DNA of 64,000 nucleotides from Caulobacter sp. X (lineage in GTDB: Bacteria > Pseudomonadota > Alphaproteobacteria > Caulobacterales > Caulobacteraceae): contig NZ_PEGF01000001.1 of NCBI RefSeq assembly GCF_002742635.1, positions 1,488,001 to 1,552,000 of the forward strand. The letters run 5' to 3'. Position numbers and translations under genes: made by a program. Of the stretch, positions 24,613 through 33,412 are shown piece after piece; within the stretch, counting starts at the first letter, position 1, and each line of letters opens with the position of its first letter. The notes under the pieces were generated by a model that was not told the origin of the DNA, ran no database searches, and saw only the letters and a list, made by a program, of their open reading frames with translations.

Positions 24613-24978
24613 CTACGACCGCGCCGTCATCAGCTCAATGCGGTTGCCGAACGGATCGTCGGCGTAGACGCGATCCCAGCCCTCCAGCGGCTCATCCTGG
24701 ACCACCCGGACGCCCGCCGCCTTCAGCCGCTGGGCGAGGGTCAGGACGTCATCGACCACCAGGGCCGGATGCGCCTTGCGGGCCGGACGGAAGTCGGCCT
24801 CGACGCCGAGGTGGATCTTCACCGCCCCGTCCTCGAACCAGCAGCCGCCGCGCTTGGCCAGGCGCGGCGGCTTGGCCTTCTCGGCGATTCCCAGCAGGTC
24901 TCGATAGAAGGTCCGCGCCGCGTCCTCTCCGCCCGCCGGCATGGCCAGTTGCACGTGCTCGATCGCCAGTATGGCCAT
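24613..24978 (-). CDS. VOC family (glyoxalase/bleomycin-resistance fold) protein
   Basis: A 121-residue protein with paired beta-alpha-beta-beta-beta modules. IEHVQLAMP at residue 6 supplies a metal-ligand His, KIHLGVE a second, and DPFGNRIEL near residue 111 the terminal Glu. It forms a likely two-gene unit with the downstream DJ-1 gene. Glyoxalase-like chemistry is possible but unproven. Confidence 0.85.
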   Translation of the reverse strand: MAILAIEHVQLAMPAGGEDAARTFYRDLLGIAEKAKPPRLAKRGGCWFEDGAVKIHLGVEADFRPARKAHPALVVDDVLTLAQRLKAAGVRVVQDEPLEGWDRVYADDPFGNRIELMTARS

Positions 24979-25002
24979 GCGACAGCTCCCTCGGGTTCAG
25001 CT

Positions 25003-25560
25003 CTAGCTCCGCTCGGCCCGCAGCCGGGCCACCTCGTCCTGCAGCACCGCCAACCGGGCGGCGTGCTCGCGGCACAGCACCATCAGCTCGTCGCTGCGCA
25101 GGGCGTCGAGCTTGTCGATGACCCGCATGATCTCCAGCTCGGCCCGCAGGTTGACGGCGTAGTCGTGCTCGGCGGTCAGGCGATCCTTCGCCGCCTGGCG
25201 GTTCTGACTCATCATGATCACCGGGGCCTGGATGGCCGCGACGGTCGAGAGCATCAGGTTCAGGAAGATGAACGGATAGGGGTCGAACACCAGGCCCAGC
25301 GGCCTGGTTAGGACGTTCCAGCCGATCCACAACGCCAAGGCCAGGCTGAAGCCGCCGATAAAGCCCCACGAACCGCCCACCGCCGCCACGCGGTCGGCCA
25401 GGCGGGTCCAGAACGTCCCCTCCTCGTCCAACAACAGGCGCGGGTCCGAGGGCTGCTCGGCCAGGATCAGGTCGATGACCCGCTTCTGCACGTCGTTGAG
25501 CTCGTCATAGGAACGGCCCAAGAGATCCTGGGAAAGCTGGTCGAGATGTTGGTGCGTCAT
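25003..25560 (-). CDS. DUF1003 membrane protein
   Basis: A 185-residue protein from ATG 25560. Residues 1-60 are cytoplasmic. Two membrane helices (about 62-82 and 94-116) flank the DUF1003 signature NVLTRPLGLVFDPYPFIFLN. The cytoplasmic tail contains a helical region ending VLQDEVARLRAERS that may form a coiled coil. The biochemical role of the family is unknown. It is divergent from the SDR gene at 25701. Confidence 0.88.
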   Translation of the reverse strand: MTHQHLDQLSQDLLGRSYDELNDVQKRVIDLILAEQPSDPRLLLDEEGTFWTRLADRVAAVGGSWGFIGGFSLALALWIGWNVLTRPLGLVFDPYPFIFLNLMLSTVAAIQAPVIMMSQNRQAAKDRLTAEHDYAVNLRAELEIMRVIDKLDALRSDELMVLCREHAARLAVLQDEVARLRAERS

Positions 25561-25700
25561 GCGGGGCTCGGAGGCTGGCGATCGGCGGGATGTTTCCCGC
25601 CCAAGGCCAAGCCTGGCAAGATCGCGCGACGAGCGCTTGACCCTTTGCGCGGCTCGGCATCTGATCAGTGATAACAAGGATATTGGGAGGGGGCGAGATC

Positions 25701-26501
25701 ATGGCCGCCAACGGTCGCAAGAGCATCTTCATCACGGGCGCGGCCAGCGGCATCGGCCTGGCCTGCGCCAAGCGCTTCGCGGCCGAGGGCTGGTTCGTCG
25801 GCCTCGCGGACATCGACCAGACCGGGCTGAAGGCGGCCCTGCTGGCGGTCGGCGCCGCCAACGGCTCGATCCACCCGCTGGACGTCCGCGACCGGGAAGG
25901 CTGGGAGAACGCCCTGGGCGACTTCGGGCGCGAGACGGGCGGCAAGGCCGACGTGCTGCTGAACAACGCCGGCGTCGCCCGCTTCGGCGTGCTGGAGGAC
26001 ATGTCCGACGCCGATTGCGACATCCAGATCGACGTCAACATCAAGGGCGTGATCAACGGCGCCCGGGCCGGACTTCCGCTGCTGAAGGCGGCCGGCGGGC
26101 GGCTGATCAATGTCGCTTCCTGCGCGGGGCTCTATGGCTCGCCGAAGCTGGCGGTCTATTCGGCCACCAAGTTCGCGGTGCGGGGCCTCTCCGAAGCGCT
26201 CGACATCGAATACGGCCGCCACGGCGTCAGCGTCGCCTGCGTGATGCCGTGGTTCATCGAGACGCCGATCCTGAACGCGGGCGCGTCAGGCACGAACGAG
26301 CACATGAGCGACGCCCTGCGCGCCGGAGGCCTGGAGGTCTATCCGGTCGAGGACGCCGCCCAGGTCGTCTGGGAGGCGGCGCAGGGCAAGGCCCTGCACT
26401 ACTTCGTGGGCAAGCGGGCCAAGCAGATGCGCTTCGCCACCAGCCACATGCCGGGCGTGGTTAGGAAGCAGCTCCGCTCCCGGCCCCTACTGTCGACTTG
26501 A
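25701..26501 (+). CDS. Short-chain dehydrogenase/reductase
   Basis: A 266-residue classical SDR from ATG 25701, preceded by a GGGAGGGGGCGAG site. The cofactor motif TGAASGIG starts at residue 12. NNAG is at 88-91. The catalytic Ser140, Tyr153 and Lys157 (YSATK) are all present. An Asp near residue 37 (LADIDQ) suggests NAD preference. The substrate is unknown. The last 41 bp overlap the convergent cell-wall-hydrolase gene. Confidence 0.92.
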   Translation: MAANGRKSIFITGAASGIGLACAKRFAAEGWFVGLADIDQTGLKAALLAVGAANGSIHPLDVRDREGWENALGDFGRETGGKADVLLNNAGVARFGVLEDMSDADCDIQIDVNIKGVINGARAGLPLLKAAGGRLINVASCAGLYGSPKLAVYSATKFAVRGLSEALDIEYGRHGVSVACVMPWFIETPILNAGASGTNEHMSDALRAGGLEVYPVEDAAQVVWEAAQGKALHYFVGKRAKQMRFATSHMPGVVRKQLRSRPLLST

Positions 26502-27609
26502 GGCCTTCCAGCGGCGCGCGGTCGGCCGAGATCGGGATCGGCTTGGCGACCGGCTTGTCGGCCGCCGGCGACAGCGCCCTGGAGGTGGCGATCGGAGCCG
26601 AGGCCGGCTCGGTCGCCGGACCCAGCGGACCACCCTGGCCCTGCGTCGAGGCCGGCTCGACATGGGCGATGGCGCTGGCCGCGTAGACGACCGGCGGCTT
26701 GCCGTCGGCGGTCAGGCTGGCGATGTCCGAAGGCGCGATGTCGTCCACGGTCGGCAGGTGCGCGGCCGAGGCGTTGTGACGCCCGAAGCGATAGAAGATG
26801 TGCATGCCCACCTGGGCCACCCGCAGCAGGCGCGGGCCCCAGCCCGGCGAGACGTTGGTGGTGTGGAAGTGGGTCGCCGAACCAACCTGGTTGCTGATCG
26901 CGCCCGACAGCGCGCGAGCGGCGATCTTGCGAGCCCGGTTCCAGGCGCTGACGTCGCGGGCGTGGCGCATCGAGCCGTCGCAGGCGAAGCTGAACTGGCA
27001 GCCGGTGCGGTTATAGGCGCCTTGGAACACCACGCCGCAGATCGACTTCGGGAAGGCCGGGTGGCGCACGCGGTTCATGACCACCTGGGCCACGGCCGCC
27101 TGGCCGCTGGGGGTCTCGCCGCGGGCTTCGTAGTAGACGGCGTCGGCCAGGCACTCGAGCTCGCGCGAGCTTTCCAGGGCGTTGCCCAGTTGGAAGGGAC
27201 CGGCGGCGCCGGGGCCAAAGGCCGAACCGAAGCTGGCCCGCAGCATCAAGGGGCCGGTGCGGCCGCTCTGGCCGGGCATCAGGCTGGCGCCGGCGCCTTC
27301 GAGGCGGGCGGCCAGCTGGGCCGACTGACGATCGCGCTGATCGACGGCGGCGAAGAGGAAGGGATCATGACGCTTGGCCACGGCGAGGGCGCCGGGGTCC
27401 ATACGCGTAGCCGCGCTGACCAGGGCCGCGTCCGAAAAGCTTCCGGAGGCGCCATCGGCCAAGCGGGCGACGCGGGCGTGCGTGGAGGCCGATTGGGCCA
27501 GGCCACCCATCAGGTAAACGCCGCCCAGGGCCAGACCCGTGATGGATCCGACCAATACGGCGCCGACCAGCCCGCGCGCGTCCGCGCGCGTCTGCGACTT
27601 GATATACAA
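26461..27609 (-). CDS. Cell-wall hydrolase, SleB-like (Hydrolase_2 family)
   Basis: About 382 residues if started at TTG 27609 (MYIKSQTRADARG), which has AGGA eight bases upstream. A GTG at 27681 would add 24 unconvincing residues. One membrane segment lies near residues 14-36. The SleB/CwlJ-type catalytic domain (about 165-290) contains LADAVYYEARGETPSGQAAV with the catalytic Glu, VVMNRVRHPAFPKSICGVVF and SATHFHTTNVSPGW. The C-terminal 80 residues are Pro/Ala-rich. In this family the enzyme is a lytic transglycosylase or amidase acting on peptidoglycan. Its 3' end overlaps the SDR gene by 41 bp. Confidence 0.85.
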   Translation of the reverse strand: MYIKSQTRADARGLVGAVLVGSITGLALGGVYLMGGLAQSASTHARVARLADGASGSFSDAALVSAATRMDPGALAVAKRHDPFLFAAVDQRDRQSAQLAARLEGAGASLMPGQSGRTGPLMLRASFGSAFGPGAAGPFQLGNALESSRELECLADAVYYEARGETPSGQAAVAQVVMNRVRHPAFPKSICGVVFQGAYNRTGCQFSFACDGSMRHARDVSAWNRARKIAARALSGAISNQVGSATHFHTTNVSPGWGPRLLRVAQVGMHIFYRFGRHNASAAHLPTVDDIAPSDIASLTADGKPPVVYAASAIAHVEPASTQGQGGPLGPATEPASAPIATSRALSPAADKPVAKPIPISADRAPLEGLKSTVGAGSGAAS

Positions 27610-28018
27610 AACTCGTGTCCTGCGCGGCGAGGGCGCTCCGGCCCCCCGACAAAAACCGCTTCGAGATCCCCGGAAAAGCACTGTCGGGGAGGCCTTCGAA
27701 GCGGGGGATTGGCCGTATCACGACGTGGCCAAGATCCCGCTGTTAGCGGCTTATGAACGATTGGTGACCGACTCGCAAGCGCTCCGCCCCCGTCCAAAGC
27801 CCCGCTGCGCGCTCGCGTCGCGGGGTCAAATCGTTAATCCGTTGAATCCGCGTAAAAAGCTCGACAGGAGCGATCGACGATTTTTTTCGTCCTCAAAACC
27901 CTTACGCCGCCTGATTTCCACCCATGGTGGCGCTGGAGCCGCGACCTCGCCCGCCGCAGCCGTCGCGATAAAAAGGTTAATACGGAACCTTAAGCTGAGC
28001 TTTCCAGAAGGCGCCTTT
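27610..28018. other. Intergenic region upstream of the cell-wall hydrolase
   Basis: About 409 bp between the HAAS-domain gene stop (28019) and the hydrolase start, all leftward. The stretch 27830-28010 is relatively A+T-rich, with short T runs and TTAA words, and presumably carries the hydrolase promoter. The spacing of the TTAA words (nine bases) does not fit the CtrA consensus. I see no credible gene, RNA or hairpin terminator. Confidence 0.5.
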
Positions 28019-28990
28019 TCAGCGGCCTCGGGCCAGGCGCCAGCCATGGACGGCGACCTTGATCAGGCTGATGGCCGCCGCCGCCCAGAGGGTGATCTCG
28101 AAGGTGAGGTTCAGGGAGCGTTGCAGGTTGGCCAGACCCGCCGCCGAGGCGTCCGGCGCGACCACCGTGACCAGCGGCTGATGCGGCCACAGGGCCCAGA
28201 CCAGCGCTACGCCGCCCACCGCGCCGACGATCTCGGCCAGGTTCCGCGCCGCGGTCCAGCCAGGCTTGACCACCAGGAGAAGCGACGAGACCGCCTGCAG
28301 GATCGCCAGGACCAGGATCGGCCAATACAGCTGCTGGAACACCGGCGAGATCGCCAGGACCGCATCGCCGCGACCCGAATGGATCACCGGGCCGAACGGG
28401 AAGCTTATCACCCCGGTCCACCAGCCGATGAACAGGCCGGTCGCGACCAGCTCGAATAGTCCGTCGAACCGGCTCCTCACGAACAGCCCCTTCCCGTCCG
28501 ACATGCGCGGCAACTCGCTGACCTTCCAGCGCCGCAGGTTGTCGGTCTTGATCCAGCCGCGCTCGATCGCGGCCGCGATCAGGGTCGCCGCGCCGACCAG
28601 GCTGAGCGCCGTCGGGATGAAGTCGTTGACCGCGCGGAAGACCAGCCGGGCGTCGCCGTGATCCATGAGCACCGCCAGGATCGCGGGGATCGCCGCCGCG
28701 AACGCCGCCACCGCCAGCAGCGCCTTCACGCCGAACAGCCAGAACGGATAGATCTCGGGCCCAACCAAGGCCCGCGCGGGACCATAGCGGCCAGCGACCG
28801 CGATCGGGTGGCCGATCTCGCGCAGCAGGTCCTCCATCTCGCGCTTGTCCAGCGGCCGGCCGCGCGCGGCCTCGGCGTCCTCGACGCGGTTCAGGATCAG
28901 GTCGCGCAGCTCGGCGACGATATCTTCGCGCGAGCCCTTGGGCAGCAGGGCGGCCACGGCGCCCAGGTAACGATCGACAAGATCGCTCAT
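28019..28990 (-). CDS. HAAS-domain membrane protein, partner of PadR regulator
   Basis: A 323-residue protein from ATG 28990. Residues 1-75 form a HAAS-type helical domain (YLGAVAALLPKGSREDIVAELRD, then EDLLREIGHP). Several membrane helices follow between about 85 and 320. HAAS proteins are regularly encoded beside PadR regulators and are thought to take part in their signalling. Here the padR gene is immediately upstream on the same strand (32 bp gap). The signal and output are unknown. Confidence 0.85.
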   Translation of the reverse strand: MSDLVDRYLGAVAALLPKGSREDIVAELRDLILNRVEDAEAARGRPLDKREMEDLLREIGHPIAVAGRYGPARALVGPEIYPFWLFGVKALLAVAAFAAAIPAILAVLMDHGDARLVFRAVNDFIPTALSLVGAATLIAAAIERGWIKTDNLRRWKVSELPRMSDGKGLFVRSRFDGLFELVATGLFIGWWTGVISFPFGPVIHSGRGDAVLAISPVFQQLYWPILVLAILQAVSSLLLVVKPGWTAARNLAEIVGAVGGVALVWALWPHQPLVTVVAPDASAAGLANLQRSLNLTFEITLWAAAAISLIKVAVHGWRLARGR

Positions 28991-29022
28991 GTCATGGGGT
29001 CCTTTGGAAAGGGTCGCCGCGC

Positions 29023-29352
29023 TCACAGCAACGGCTCCAGGGCGGCGTTGATGCCGCGCCATTCGTCGGCCAGGCGGGCCAGCACGGCCCTGCCCTCGTC
29101 CGACAGCTGGTAGAAACGCTTCTTGCGCTTGTCTTCCTCGCGCCACTCGCTGGCCAGCAGGCCCTGAGCCTCGAGCCGGCGCAGCATGGGGTAGAGCGCG
29201 CCTTCGTCGATCTCGACGCCCACCGACGCCAGGGCCTGGCGCAGGCTGTAGCCGTAGCGCTCCTCCCGCAGCTGGGCGAGGACGGCGAGGATCAGCGTCC
29301 CCCGCCGCAGCTCCTGACGGAGCGATTCAAAGATGTCCGTATCGGTCGGCAT
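29023..29352 (-). CDS. PadR family transcriptional regulator
   Basis: A 109-residue winged-helix protein. The PadR N-terminal fold is clear: LRRGTLILAVLAQLREERYGYSL, then EIDEGALYPMLRRLEAQGLL and the basic wing EEDKRKKRFYQLSDEGR. The length is that of the minimal PadR subfamily. It is first in an operon with the HAAS membrane protein and faces the alcohol dehydrogenase gene. The intergenic space has a cluster of CACA-N3-TGTG dyads (29364-29411), probably its operator, allowing autoregulation. Confidence 0.93.
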   Translation of the reverse strand: MPTDTDIFESLRQELRRGTLILAVLAQLREERYGYSLRQALASVGVEIDEGALYPMLRRLEAQGLLASEWREEDKRKKRFYQLSDEGRAVLARLADEWRGINAALEPLL

Positions 29353-29363
29353 TCGCTATGCGC

Positions 29364-29411
29364 CACATAGTGTGCATCACATGGTGTGTGACACACACTG
29401 TATGTCACACA
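29364..29411. promoter_or_regulatory. Clustered dyads, probable PadR operator
   Basis: CACATAGTGTG (29364-29374) and CACATGGTGTG (29378-29388) are two near-identical CACA-N3-TGTG palindromes. TGTGTGAC (29385-29392) pairs perfectly with GTCACACA (29404-29411). The cluster starts 12 bp upstream of the padR start, within the padR/adh divergent promoter. Confidence 0.65.
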
Positions 29412-29532
29412 GTATGAAAGCGAGTCAAGTTGGCGGTTGCGGCCTAACCGTAGGTAGTCGTCCCGACTCCGATCGTGGCGCGCGCGGCGTACTATCCGCC
29501 CCTGGGGGAGCAGCGCCCCGACGGAGAACGCC

Positions 29533-30567
29533 ATGGACACGATGATGAAGGCCGCCGTGGTGCGCGCCTTTGGCCAGCCGCTGGTGATCGAGGATCGGCC
29601 GCGACCCAAGCCCGGGCGCGGCCAGGTGCTGGTCAAGATCGCCGCCTGCGGCGTCTGCCACACCGACCTTCACGCCGCCCATGGCGACTGGCCGATCAAG
29701 CCCTCCCCGCCGTTCGTGCCAGGCCACGAGGGCGTCGGCGCCGTGGTGGAGCTGGGCGAGGATGTCGAGTATCTGAAGATCGGCGACCGGGTGGGCGTGC
29801 CGTGGCTGCACACCGCCTGCGGCCGCTGCGTCCACTGCCTGGCCGGCTGGGAGACCCTCTGCGAGAAGCAGCAGAACACCGGCTACTCGGTCGACGGCGG
29901 CTTCGCCGAATACGTCCTGGCCGACGCCGACTATGTCGGTCTGATCCCGGCCAACCTGTCGTATGTCGAGGCCGCGCCGATCCTTTGCGCCGGCGTCACG
30001 GTCTATAAGGGCCTGAAGGTGCTGGACGCCAAGCCCGGCGACTGGGTGGCGATCTCGGGCGTCGGGGGCCTCGGGCACCTCGCCGTGCAATACGCCAAGG
30101 CCATGGGCTTCAAGGTCGCCGCCGTCGACGTCGCGGAAGACAAGCTGCGCCTGGCCCGCGAGCTGGGCGCCGAGCTGACGGTCGACGCCAGCCGCGAGGA
30201 TCCCGCCGCGGTGTTCCAGTCCAAGGTCGGCGGCATGCAGGGCGTGCTGGTGACGGCGGTCTCGCGCACGGCGTTCAGCCAGGCGCTGGGCATGGTCCGG
30301 CGCGGCGGAACCGTGTCGCTGAACGGCCTGCCGCCCGGCGACTTCCCGCTGTCGATCTTCGACACCGTGCTGCGCGGGATCACCGTGCGCGGCTCAATCG
30401 TCGGCACGCGGCTGGACCTGCAGGAAGCCCTGGCCTTCGCCGCCGACGGCCGGGTCAAGGCGACGGTCTCGACCGAGGGCCTGGACGCGATCAACGACAT
30501 CTTCAGCCGCATGGAAAAGGGCGCTATCGAGGGCCGCGTGGTGCTGGATTTCGAGGCCGTGGCGTGA
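29533..30567 (+). CDS. adhP: Zinc-dependent alcohol dehydrogenase, AdhP-like
   Basis: A 344-residue medium-chain dehydrogenase. Catalytic zinc ligands lie in [10 protein letters not shown] (Cys42) and PGHEG (His65, Glu66). Structural zinc cysteines are in [15 protein letters not shown]. The Rossmann motif is [14 protein letters not shown] near residue 175. It matches the AdhP type, oxidising primary alcohols such as ethanol with NAD. It overlaps the downstream cytochrome c gene by four bases and may share the PadR-type operator in its promoter. Confidence 0.92.
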   Translation: MDTMMKAAVVRAFGQPLVIEDRPRPKPGRGQVLVKIAACGVCHTDLHAAHGDWPIKPSPPFVPGHEGVGAVVELGEDVEYLKIGDRVGVPWLHTACGRCVHCLAGWETLCEKQQNTGYSVDGGFAEYVLADADYVGLIPANLSYVEAAPILCAGVTVYKGLKVLDAKPGDWVAISGVGGLGHLAVQYAKAMGFKVAAVDVAEDKLRLARELGAELTVDASREDPAAVFQSKVGGMQGVLVTAVSRTAFSQALGMVRRGGTVSLNGLPPGDFPLSIFDTVLRGITVRGSIVGTRLDLQEALAFAADGRVKATVSTEGLDAINDIFSRMEKGAIEGRVVLDFEAVA

Positions 30568-30911
30568 GGACCGCGCTGCTGGCCGCGAGCTTGGCGCTGG
30601 CGGCCTCGTCCGCCCTTGCCCAGGCGTCCGCCGCCAATGGCGAACGGATCGCGCAGCGCGCGTGCGGCGGCTGTCACGCGGTGCGGGGGACCAAGAGCCC
30701 GCTTGCCGATGCGCCGCCGTTCGCGCGCCTGCATGAGCGCTATCGCAAGGGCGGTCTTGACGCCCTGCTGGACGAGGGCATGCTCGCCCCGCCGCTGCCG
30801 CCCGAAGAGGGCTCGCCCCGCACCCATCCGCGCATGCCGATGGCCAAGTTCGACGACGACCAGCGGGCGGACCTGAAAGCCTATCTGAAGAGCCTGGAGC
30901 CGAAGCGGTAG
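30564..30911 (+). CDS. Periplasmic c-type cytochrome
   Basis: A 115-residue monohaem cytochrome c from GTG 30564 (overlapping the adhP stop). The signal peptide ends near ALAQA. The haem site is CGGCH (Cys34, Cys37, His38). Met91 or Met93 in HPRMPMAKF is the likely sixth ligand. It would act as a small periplasmic electron carrier. Coupling to a cytoplasmic NAD-dependent dehydrogenase is odd and may reflect co-regulation rather than direct electron transfer. Confidence 0.88.
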   Translation: MRTALLAASLALAASSALAQASAANGERIAQRACGGCHAVRGTKSPLADAPPFARLHERYRKGGLDALLDEGMLAPPLPPEEGSPRTHPRMPMAKFDDDQRADLKAYLKSLEPKR

Positions 30912-30933
30912 AGGGCCGCGAACGCCCCCTCCC

Positions 30934-33039
30934 CTAGACCTCCGGCATCTCCGGCGCCGGCCCCGGCGCGTCCTCGGCCTCGAGCGGGAAGCTGATCTCG
31001 CAGCGGACCCCGGCCGGGTCGTGCTCCAGCCGCACCTGGCCGCGCAGCTCGCGAGCCAGGGCCTGGGAGATCAGGCGGGTGCCAAAGCCTCGGCGCGCGG
31101 GCGCGACGACCGGCGGCCCGCCCTCCTCCGCCCAGACCAGCTCCAGCTGGCCGCCCGTCACGCGCCAGGTGAGGCGCACGACGCCGTCGGCGACGCTCAG
31201 CGCGCCATATTTCAGCGCGTTGGTGCTGAGCTCGTGCAATGCCATCGACAGAGCCAGCGACCGGGCCGGCGACAAGCTGACCGGCGGCCCTTGGGCGATG
31301 AACCGATCGGCCACGAACGGCTCGGCCGCCTGGCGGACCAGGTCGCCCAGCTCGGCGCTGGCCCAGCTGGACTGGGTCAACAGGTTGTGGGTCGCCGACA
31401 GGGCCATCAACCGTCGATCAAACGCCTCGCGCGCGGTCGCCAGGTCGTCGGACGACCGCAGGGTCTGGGCCGCCAGGGACTGGACCGTCGCCAGGGTGTT
31501 CTTCACCCGATGGTTCAGCTCGTTGATCAGCAGCCGCTGCAGCTCCTCCGCGCGGCGGCGCTGGGCCAGTTCGGTCTGGGCCGACTGGTAGAGGCGAGCA
31601 TTGTCGATGGCGATCGCCGCGTGCGAGGCCACGCCCTCGGCCAGCCACTGGGCGCGCTCGTCGAACACGTCCGGATCGGAGTGGCCGAAGAACAGGCCGC
31701 CGATGATCTCGCCCGAGCGCGAACGGACCGGCACGGCCAGATAGCTGCGCACCGGCAAGTGGCCCTTGGGCATGCCGAAATGCGGCGGGTTGTGACCGTA
31801 GCGGGGGTCCTGGGTGATGTCCCCCGAACGCACCGTCCCGCTGCCCTCGAAGGTCGGCGAGAAGATATCGGTGGGGCGCGGGTGGCCGAACGCGTCGAAC
31901 GCCGAGCGCGGGGCGCCCGACAGCGCATAGAGCATCATCGCCTGCCCGTGGGCGTCCGGAGCCTTGTAGAAGAAGGCCGCGTAGCGCGCGCGGGTCAGGG
32001 CCGCGCCGGCGTCGATCACCACCTGCACCGCGCGCTCCAGGTCGAGCTCGGCGGCGATCACCGCGCCGGTCTCGTTCAGAACGGCCAGGGCGGCGCTCTC
32101 GGCCCTATAGCGGCTCTCGCTGCGCTCCAGCGCCTCGCGGCCGCGCCGCTCACTGGCGACGGCCGCCAGGATCAGGGTGGTCGAGGCCATCACCGCCACG
32201 AACTGCTGGGTCAGCAGGATAGCCCCCGACGGCCCGGCCTTGTGGAAGGGGCCAAAGCCCTGCAGCGTTCCGAGAAAGGCGCACAGGCTGACCAGCAGCG
32301 AGGCCAGGGCCGCCCCGCGCGCGTCGAAGGCCAAGCCCGCCCAGACCAGCAGCGGGAACACGAACCAGGCCCGCGAATAGGCGCCCTCGCCGCGCAGGAA
32401 GATCAGATAGGCCAGCGCTCCGGTGGCCACGCAGATCAGCGTCAGATGGCCGATGCGCGTCGGCGTCCAGCGCTCCAGCGCCCCGCGCCAGGTCATGAAC
32501 ACCGGCGCGAAGGTCAGGACGCCGGTCAGGAAGCCAAACCACCAGTTGATGAAGGCCTGATCGACCTTGCCGGCGGGAGAGCCGCTCAGCAGCAGCATCA
32601 AGGCCCCGGCGCCCGCCGAGATGGTCGCCCCGCCGGCGCCGGCCCCGATCACCAGCCAAAGGGCGGAGGGCAGGCTGTCGAGCTTGGCGTTGGTCTTCAG
32701 CCGATTGAGGATCAGCACCGGGACCAGAGCGCCCAGCGCTGTGGCCGTGGCGATCGCCAACTGGCTCCACAGAGGCTGGGGCGCGGCCATCACCCAGAAA
32801 GTGAGCAGGCGGCCGAGCAGCGCGCCCAACCAGACCCGCGGGCCATAATAGGCGATCGCGGCGAGCGCGACGCCGGCGGAGGGCCAGAAGGCCGTCCCCG
32901 CGCCCGGCACCACGGCCCAGCGCAGACTGACCACCGCGGCGACGCAATAGATCAACGCCAGACTGGCGACCAGCAGCCATTCGCGAAGCGTACGCGGCGT
33001 GAGGTTCGCGCGCTCCAGTCCGCCGAGTAACGACGTCAC
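30934..33039 (-). CDS. Sensor histidine kinase: MASE1-GAF-HWE type
   Basis: About 701 residues from GTG 33039, preceded by GGAG. An in-frame TTG at 33087 is less likely. An N-terminal MASE1-type membrane sensor of roughly eight helices spans about 20-300. A GAF domain follows (about 330-490, with YLAVPVRSRSGEIIGGLFFG). Then comes an HWE/HisKA_2 kinase: ELNHRVKNTLATVQSLA with the phospho-His, MALHELSTNALKYGALS with the N box, VWAEEGGP, and GFGTRLISQAL. No response regulator gene is adjacent, so the partner is elsewhere. HWE kinases are common in Caulobacter stress and light signalling. Confidence 0.92.
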   Translation of the reverse strand: MTSLLGGLERANLTPRTLREWLLVASLALIYCVAAVVSLRWAVVPGAGTAFWPSAGVALAAIAYYGPRVWLGALLGRLLTFWVMAAPQPLWSQLAIATATALGALVPVLILNRLKTNAKLDSLPSALWLVIGAGAGGATISAGAGALMLLLSGSPAGKVDQAFINWWFGFLTGVLTFAPVFMTWRGALERWTPTRIGHLTLICVATGALAYLIFLRGEGAYSRAWFVFPLLVWAGLAFDARGAALASLLVSLCAFLGTLQGFGPFHKAGPSGAILLTQQFVAVMASTTLILAAVASERRGREALERSESRYRAESAALAVLNETGAVIAAELDLERAVQVVIDAGAALTRARYAAFFYKAPDAHGQAMMLYALSGAPRSAFDAFGHPRPTDIFSPTFEGSGTVRSGDITQDPRYGHNPPHFGMPKGHLPVRSYLAVPVRSRSGEIIGGLFFGHSDPDVFDERAQWLAEGVASHAAIAIDNARLYQSAQTELAQRRRAEELQRLLINELNHRVKNTLATVQSLAAQTLRSSDDLATAREAFDRRLMALSATHNLLTQSSWASAELGDLVRQAAEPFVADRFIAQGPPVSLSPARSLALSMALHELSTNALKYGALSVADGVVRLTWRVTGGQLELVWAEEGGPPVVAPARRGFGTRLISQALARELRGQVRLEHDPAGVRCEISFPLEAEDAPGPAPEMPEV

Positions 33040-33412
33040 GCGTTCCGCTCCCGGCCCGTCCCCACTCGCAAGATGCCGTCCCCTCAAGCCACCGCTGTCA
33101 ATCTACGCCCTTCCGGCGCCGCGTCGCCAGCGACGTTCTCCCGAGACGGCGAAAAGTCGGCGGCGGCCCTGTCGAAGTCGCGCCAGACGCTGCATCCCTA
33201 CGTTGACAGTAAAGTTAATTCGCGCAAAGCTTGGAGTGCGCGGGGGCGTGGGGTCGCGCTGGACGTCGTCCAGCTGAAGATTCTCCGTCGTCTTGCGCCT
33301 GTACCCGACAAGTAGCCGACTCAGTCCGCGTCCAGTCGCCTTCGCCCGCGCATGGCTTCGCCATGGCGCGCGTGAGGTTCCGCGTCCGCTCCTTCCTCCA
33401 CACGGATCGCCG
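33040..33412. other. Divergent intergenic region, kinase / membrane-protein cassette
   Basis: About 373 bp without a convincing gene. It contains TTGACA at 33203-33208 followed by an A+T-rich patch (GTAAAGTTAATT), a possible promoter element for the rightward cassette, but no good -10 box follows. The small frames here are extensions of neighbours or shadows. Confidence 0.45.

Noticed and set aside
27970-27995. CtrA box from two TTAA words near 27977-27994
   Set aside because: The two words are nine bases apart rather than seven, so the spacing does not fit.
27826-28047. 73-codon minus-strand frame overlapping the end of the HAAS-domain gene
   Set aside because: It overlaps a better-supported gene and has mixed composition with no domain, most likely chance in an AT-richer spacer.
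33293-33412. Upstream extension of the first 139-residue membrane protein
   Set aside because: The added 40 residues are Arg/Pro-rich with no conserved character. ATG 33413 gives a length equal to its paralogue.
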